Shown here: piece by piece, positions 60,893 to 64,000 of the stretch
Position numbering within the stretch: the first letter of the stretch is position 1
Layout: every line of letters starts with the position of its first letter
DNA from: Cohnella rhizosphaerae
GTDB taxonomy: Bacteria > Bacillota > Bacilli > Paenibacillales > Paenibacillaceae
Assembly (NCBI RefSeq): GCF_029525575.1
Contig: NZ_JAPDIA010000003.1
Span: forward strand, 2,162,214-2,226,213
Direction: 5' to 3'
DNA length: 64,000 nucleotides
The notes under the pieces: model-generated
Told to the model about the DNA's origin: nothing
Seen by the model: the letters and a program-made list of their open reading frames with translations, nothing else
Databases searched by the model: none
Position numbers and translations under genes: made by a program

Positions 60893-63486
60893 ATGAAAAT
60901 CCGGATCAAAGCCTTGTTAAGCTGCCTGATCGCCGCCTCGGTCGCAGTCGGCGCCGTATCGCTGCCCGCATCTGCCGATGCGGCTTACCAAGTCACGGTG
61001 GACGCGTCGGTTCAGAGCGATACGCTGCTAGACACGTTTAACACGCTAAACAGCTGGTTTTACAAAAGCGACTGGACTTCCGCCGCGTCCGGCCAGCCCA
61101 ACGGCTATTTTGCCGACAACTATCCGTTCGTTCAATACGTGCGTCTGTTCGCGGCGACGGGCGGCTGCTATGCGGGGTACGCGGGCTGCAACGACCGGGA
61201 CTTGTTCGTGGATCCGGCCAACGCGTCGACGATGACCGATTACAAATTCGACGACTTGAAGGCGGCGATCCAGAACGTGCTGAACAAGGGGCTGAAACCC
61301 TACATCGTCACCGGCAACGTGCCGCTCAAGTATTCGACGTCGCCGAATATCGGCGGCTTTAACGTCAACACGAGGCCGCCGGCCGACTATACGGTCTACT
61401 ACAACTACATCAAGGCGCTGGCGAATTCGCTGGTCTCGCAATTCGGCGCGCAGGAGATGAAGTCGTGGCGGTGGGGCGTACTGTCGGAGTACGAGAATCC
61501 CGATTGGTTCTGGGACGGAACCGGCTCGCCGAACGCGGCGGCTTCCCGCACGGCTTACTTCAAGCTGTACGACTATACGGTCGCCGCGCTTCAAGACGCC
61601 GTCGGGGCCGGCAATCTGATCGTCGGCGCGCATGCGATGGCCGTGACGCCGGGCCTTTGGGATCCCCGCGACCTGATCGATCACTGCGCGACCGGGACCA
61701 ACTACAAGACCGGGGCAACCGGCACGCAGATTAATTTCATCACCGCATCCTATTACGACCAGTCGCCCGGCAATTATACCGCCAACTCGCTGCCGACAGT
61801 CATCGCAAGCTTGCGCGATCGCGCGATAACGCAGGGTCTGACGAATCTGCAGGTCGGCGTGGACGAAGGCTGGTTTCTGACGGACAGCGGCGGCAAGGAC
61901 TTGTATTCGCGGTCGACGGGAACCGGGTATCAAGGCGCTTACTTGGCTAAAAAAAATCAAAGAGACCGTCGACAACGGCATCGACTGGTTTTCGGTGTGG
62001 GCGCTTAATGCGAACGGCGTATGGGGAGGCGCGAGCGTACCCACCATATCGACCAACGTCATCTCGCTTGCCCACAAGCTGGCGGGAGACCGAAGAGCCG
62101 GTCTCTCCATCGGCGGCAGCGCGACGAACGCCGGCAATTACATCGACGGGTATGCCGGCTACAACGACGCGACCAAGACGCTGCGCATCTTTTTGCACAA
62201 TTATAATCCGAATCCGGCGGCGACGAGCGGAGAGACGTTCACGCTCGGCATCAACCAGATCGCGCCCGTCGCGGGCAGTACCGTCAATGTGCGGAGCTGG
62301 ACCGTGGACGACACCCATGCGAACTATTGGCCGCAGTGGTGGAGCGACAAGGGCTCGACGCTGTCGTCGGCCGACTACGGCGGATGGTCGCCGCAGACGG
62401 TCGAGGCTTCGGCGACGCTGACGAATGCGGCCGCGAGAACGTATTGGAACAGCAGGCTCGGCACCTATCAGACGCTGGCTGCGTTGACCGCCTCTTCGAC
62501 TTCGGCCGTCACGGTCGCAGGCAATGCCATCTCGTTGTCCCCCGTGCTGAATCGGCACGGCGTCGTCCTGTACGAGATTACGAACGTCGCGAGTCTCTCC
62601 AATACCGTCACGGCGACGGACGAAGTCAACGATTATACGAAAATGGACAGCCATAGCGCAGGCCTGTTTTTCGACAGCTTAAACGTCTCCGCGCTCGGAG
62701 ATACGAGACGGCTGGCGCGCACGGGAACGGGGACGACGCCGGAGTATGTCGTCTACCGGTACGACAATGCCAAAGGCATGGCGTTGACGGGATTGTTCGA
62801 TACGTCCGCGGAGCCGATCAGCAACTTCAAGGTCTATTCGTCGCCGAGCGGGGGGAGCGGGAACGTGGACGCTGCAGAGCGGCTATACGACGGCCGACAC
62901 GCCGATCAACGGCAATTTGTGGACGAAGCGCGACTACAACTGGGCTTCGCTGCCCGCCGGCACCAACTATATCAAGATTGAATTTCCGACGGGCGGCACG
63001 TTGAACTGGAATCCGCAGCTCAGCCGTGTATCGGTGAGGTATACGCCGACGGCGGACACCGATCATCTGAATGATTGGAGCAAAGTCACCACCCGCAGCG
63101 CCGGACTTGCGTTCGATACGTCCAATGCCACCGCGCTTGGCGATGCCAGCCGGGCGATGCGAACCGGCACTAGCGCGGGTACTGCCGAATACATCACCTA
63201 CCATCGCAGTCACGTGAACGAGGTGCAGGCCGTCGGCCTGTTCGCCACCGATCAAGAGGCGATTCGCGATTTTAACTTCTACGCTTCGCGGGACGGCCAG
63301 GTCTGGCTGCCCGTGCGAGCCGACTACGCCGACGCGCCGATCAATGGCGGCTTGTGGACGAAGCGAACGTACCGGCTGCCGCCCGAGCGGATCCCGTCAG
63401 GCACGAACTACGTCAAGGTCGAATATCCGGTCGGCGGGTCGCTGAGCTGGAATCCGCAGCTGAGCCAGGTCACGATTACGCAGTAG
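60893..63486 (+). CDS. Secreted clan GH-A-like glycoside hydrolase, SLH-free paralogue (two apparent frameshifts)
   Basis: About 864 aa joined across the A8 run near 61950-61957 and the G6 run near 62850-62855. GGAGCGCTG precedes ATG; signal peptide to about residue 31 (SADA-AY). The hydrolase domain is closely similar to that of the gene at 54071: FAATGGCYAGYAGC, WGVLSEYENPDWF (candidate acid/base Glu199) and LQVGVDEGWFL (candidate nucleophile Glu325). Two copies of the DSHSAGLFFD..WNPQL module follow. It lacks fibronectin III and SLH parts, so it should be released rather than wall-bound. The two genes are tandem duplicates, 1.9 kb apart, separated by repeats and IS256. Confidence 0.83.
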
Positions 63487-63521
63487 CTTTAGGCGCACGC
63501 GATAGGCGCGAAAGGAAAGGC

Positions 63522-63572
63522 CCCCTGTCTCTGGCAGGCGTCGATGACGCGCGCCGGGAGGCAGGGGGGCTG
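63522..63572 (+). terminator. Long hairpin after the hydrolase gene
   Basis: AGGCCCCCTGTCTC pairs with GAGGCAGGGGGGCT around 22 bases. No T-tract, so its role as terminator is uncertain. Confidence 0.45.
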
Positions 63573-63598
63573 ATTGTGACTTGGGAGGCTAGTCACCC

Positions 63599-63955
63599 AA
63601 AGTATGCACGTAGATCGACACTTGTGCTGGTTCGCGGGGCTAGACGGCCAAAGTATGCACGTTGATCGACACTTGAGTGGGCTCGGCAGGCTAGTCGCCC
63701 AAAGTGTGCACGTAGATCGACACACAAGTTGGTTTGCGGGGGTGGATGGCCAAAGTATGCACGTAGCTCGATACTTGGGCGGGTTCGCGAGGCTAGACGT
63801 CCAAAGTATGCACGTAGATCGACACTTGGGCGGGCTCGCAAGGTTAAACGCCTAAAGTATGAACATAGATCTATACTTGGGCGGGCTCGCGGGGCTAGAC
63901 GGCGGAAGTACACACGTAGAACCACAAACGAGCCTGCGATAAGCGCATTCGGGCA
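63599..63955. repeat. Seven-copy 51-bp tandem repeat
   Basis: AAAGTATGCACG-like unit starts at 63599, 63650, 63701, 63752, 63803, 63854 and 63905, an exact 51-base period. Core AAGTATGCACGTAGATCGAC then ACTTG, with a more variable GC-rich half (GGGCGGGCTCGCGGGGCTAG). As 51 is a multiple of three, frames stay open on both strands, but no start or ribosome binding site is convincing. Two copies of GCGATAAGCGCAT follow at 63936 and 63988. Confidence 0.85.
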
Positions 63956-64000
63956 CTATCGCGCCCCGACCTGCCGGCGCATCGCCCGCGATAAGCGCAT

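Noticed and set aside
63593..63925. Open frames of 83 aa (+) and 110 aa (-) across the 51-bp repeats
   Set aside because: They exist because the period is a multiple of three; no start with a ribosome binding site or recognisable domain.
63599..63955. Regular repeats suggesting a CRISPR array
   Set aside because: The parts between the 27-base cores are similar to one another (GGGCGGGCTCGCGGGGCTAG variants), so they are not spacers, and no cas genes are present.

Overview
The window looks like chromosome of a Gram-positive, spore-forming Paenibacillaceae-type bacterium (Paenibacillus or Cohnella-like). Pointers are three large surface proteins ending in S-layer homology (SLH) domains, secreted glycoside hydrolases, lipoproteins, strong GGAGG ribosome binding sites, TTG/GTG starts, a possible Spo0E-like protein, and IS66 and IS256 elements. 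The host-like parts are GC-rich; about 10.2-28.6 kb is visibly AT-rich and looks acquired. No rRNA, tRNA, CRISPR array, integrase or replication origin was seen.

A quality point governs the reading of the whole window. More than twenty otherwise convincing genes are split into adjacent frames, and nearly every break falls in a mononucleotide run of about 4-9 bases. Joining the frames restores full-length proteins of known architecture. I treat these as single genes with probable homopolymer-length errors and annotate the joined spans; a few genes look genuinely decayed.

Layout. 0-10 kb: membrane and secreted proteins, including an NHL/cadherin-like/SLH surface protein, a DUF2314-DUF2185 protein and an anti-sigma-like membrane protein. 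10.3-21.5 kb: a co-directional defence operon encoding a GHKL (MutL/MORC-like) ATPase, a Z1-domain NTPase, a PD-(D/E)XK protein, an AIPR protein, a C5-cytosine methyltransferase with a large insertion, and Vsr, followed by an HNH-like protein and a coiled-coil/acetyltransferase-like protein. 21.8-28.6 kb: a PIN-domain protein with zinc ribbons, two XRE regulators with a duplicated divergent cassette, two more PD-(D/E)XK-type proteins and a lipoprotein. 28.6-38.5 kb: a NERD remnant, an HD hydrolase, a ChW-repeat glycoside hydrolase, an ECF sigma factor with an AHSA1 protein, an IS66 element inserted in a secreted-protein gene with an intact 8-bp target duplication, a VOC protein with a decayed second copy, and an aldo/keto reductase. 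38.6-47.6 kb: a giant (about 2,970 aa) SLH surface protein with four near-identical 465-bp repeats. 47.6-53.8 kb: small lipoprotein, PH-domain and membrane proteins, an ABC-like ATPase without a normal Walker A, and a NERD-helicase with damaged ATPase motifs. 54-63.5 kb: two paralogous clan GH-A-like secreted hydrolases, the first cell-wall anchored by SLH domains and the second released, separated by an IS256 element inserted in an array of palindromic repeats. 63.6-64 kb: a seven-copy 51-bp tandem repeat.

The strongest system in the window is the 10.3-21.5 kb operon. Its core matches restriction-modification neighbourhoods built on a MutL/MORC-type ATPase with Z1, a restriction-fold protein and AIPR, so the core is not new. 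The appended HNH-like and coiled-coil/acetyltransferase-like genes and the unusual methyltransferase are the less familiar parts.
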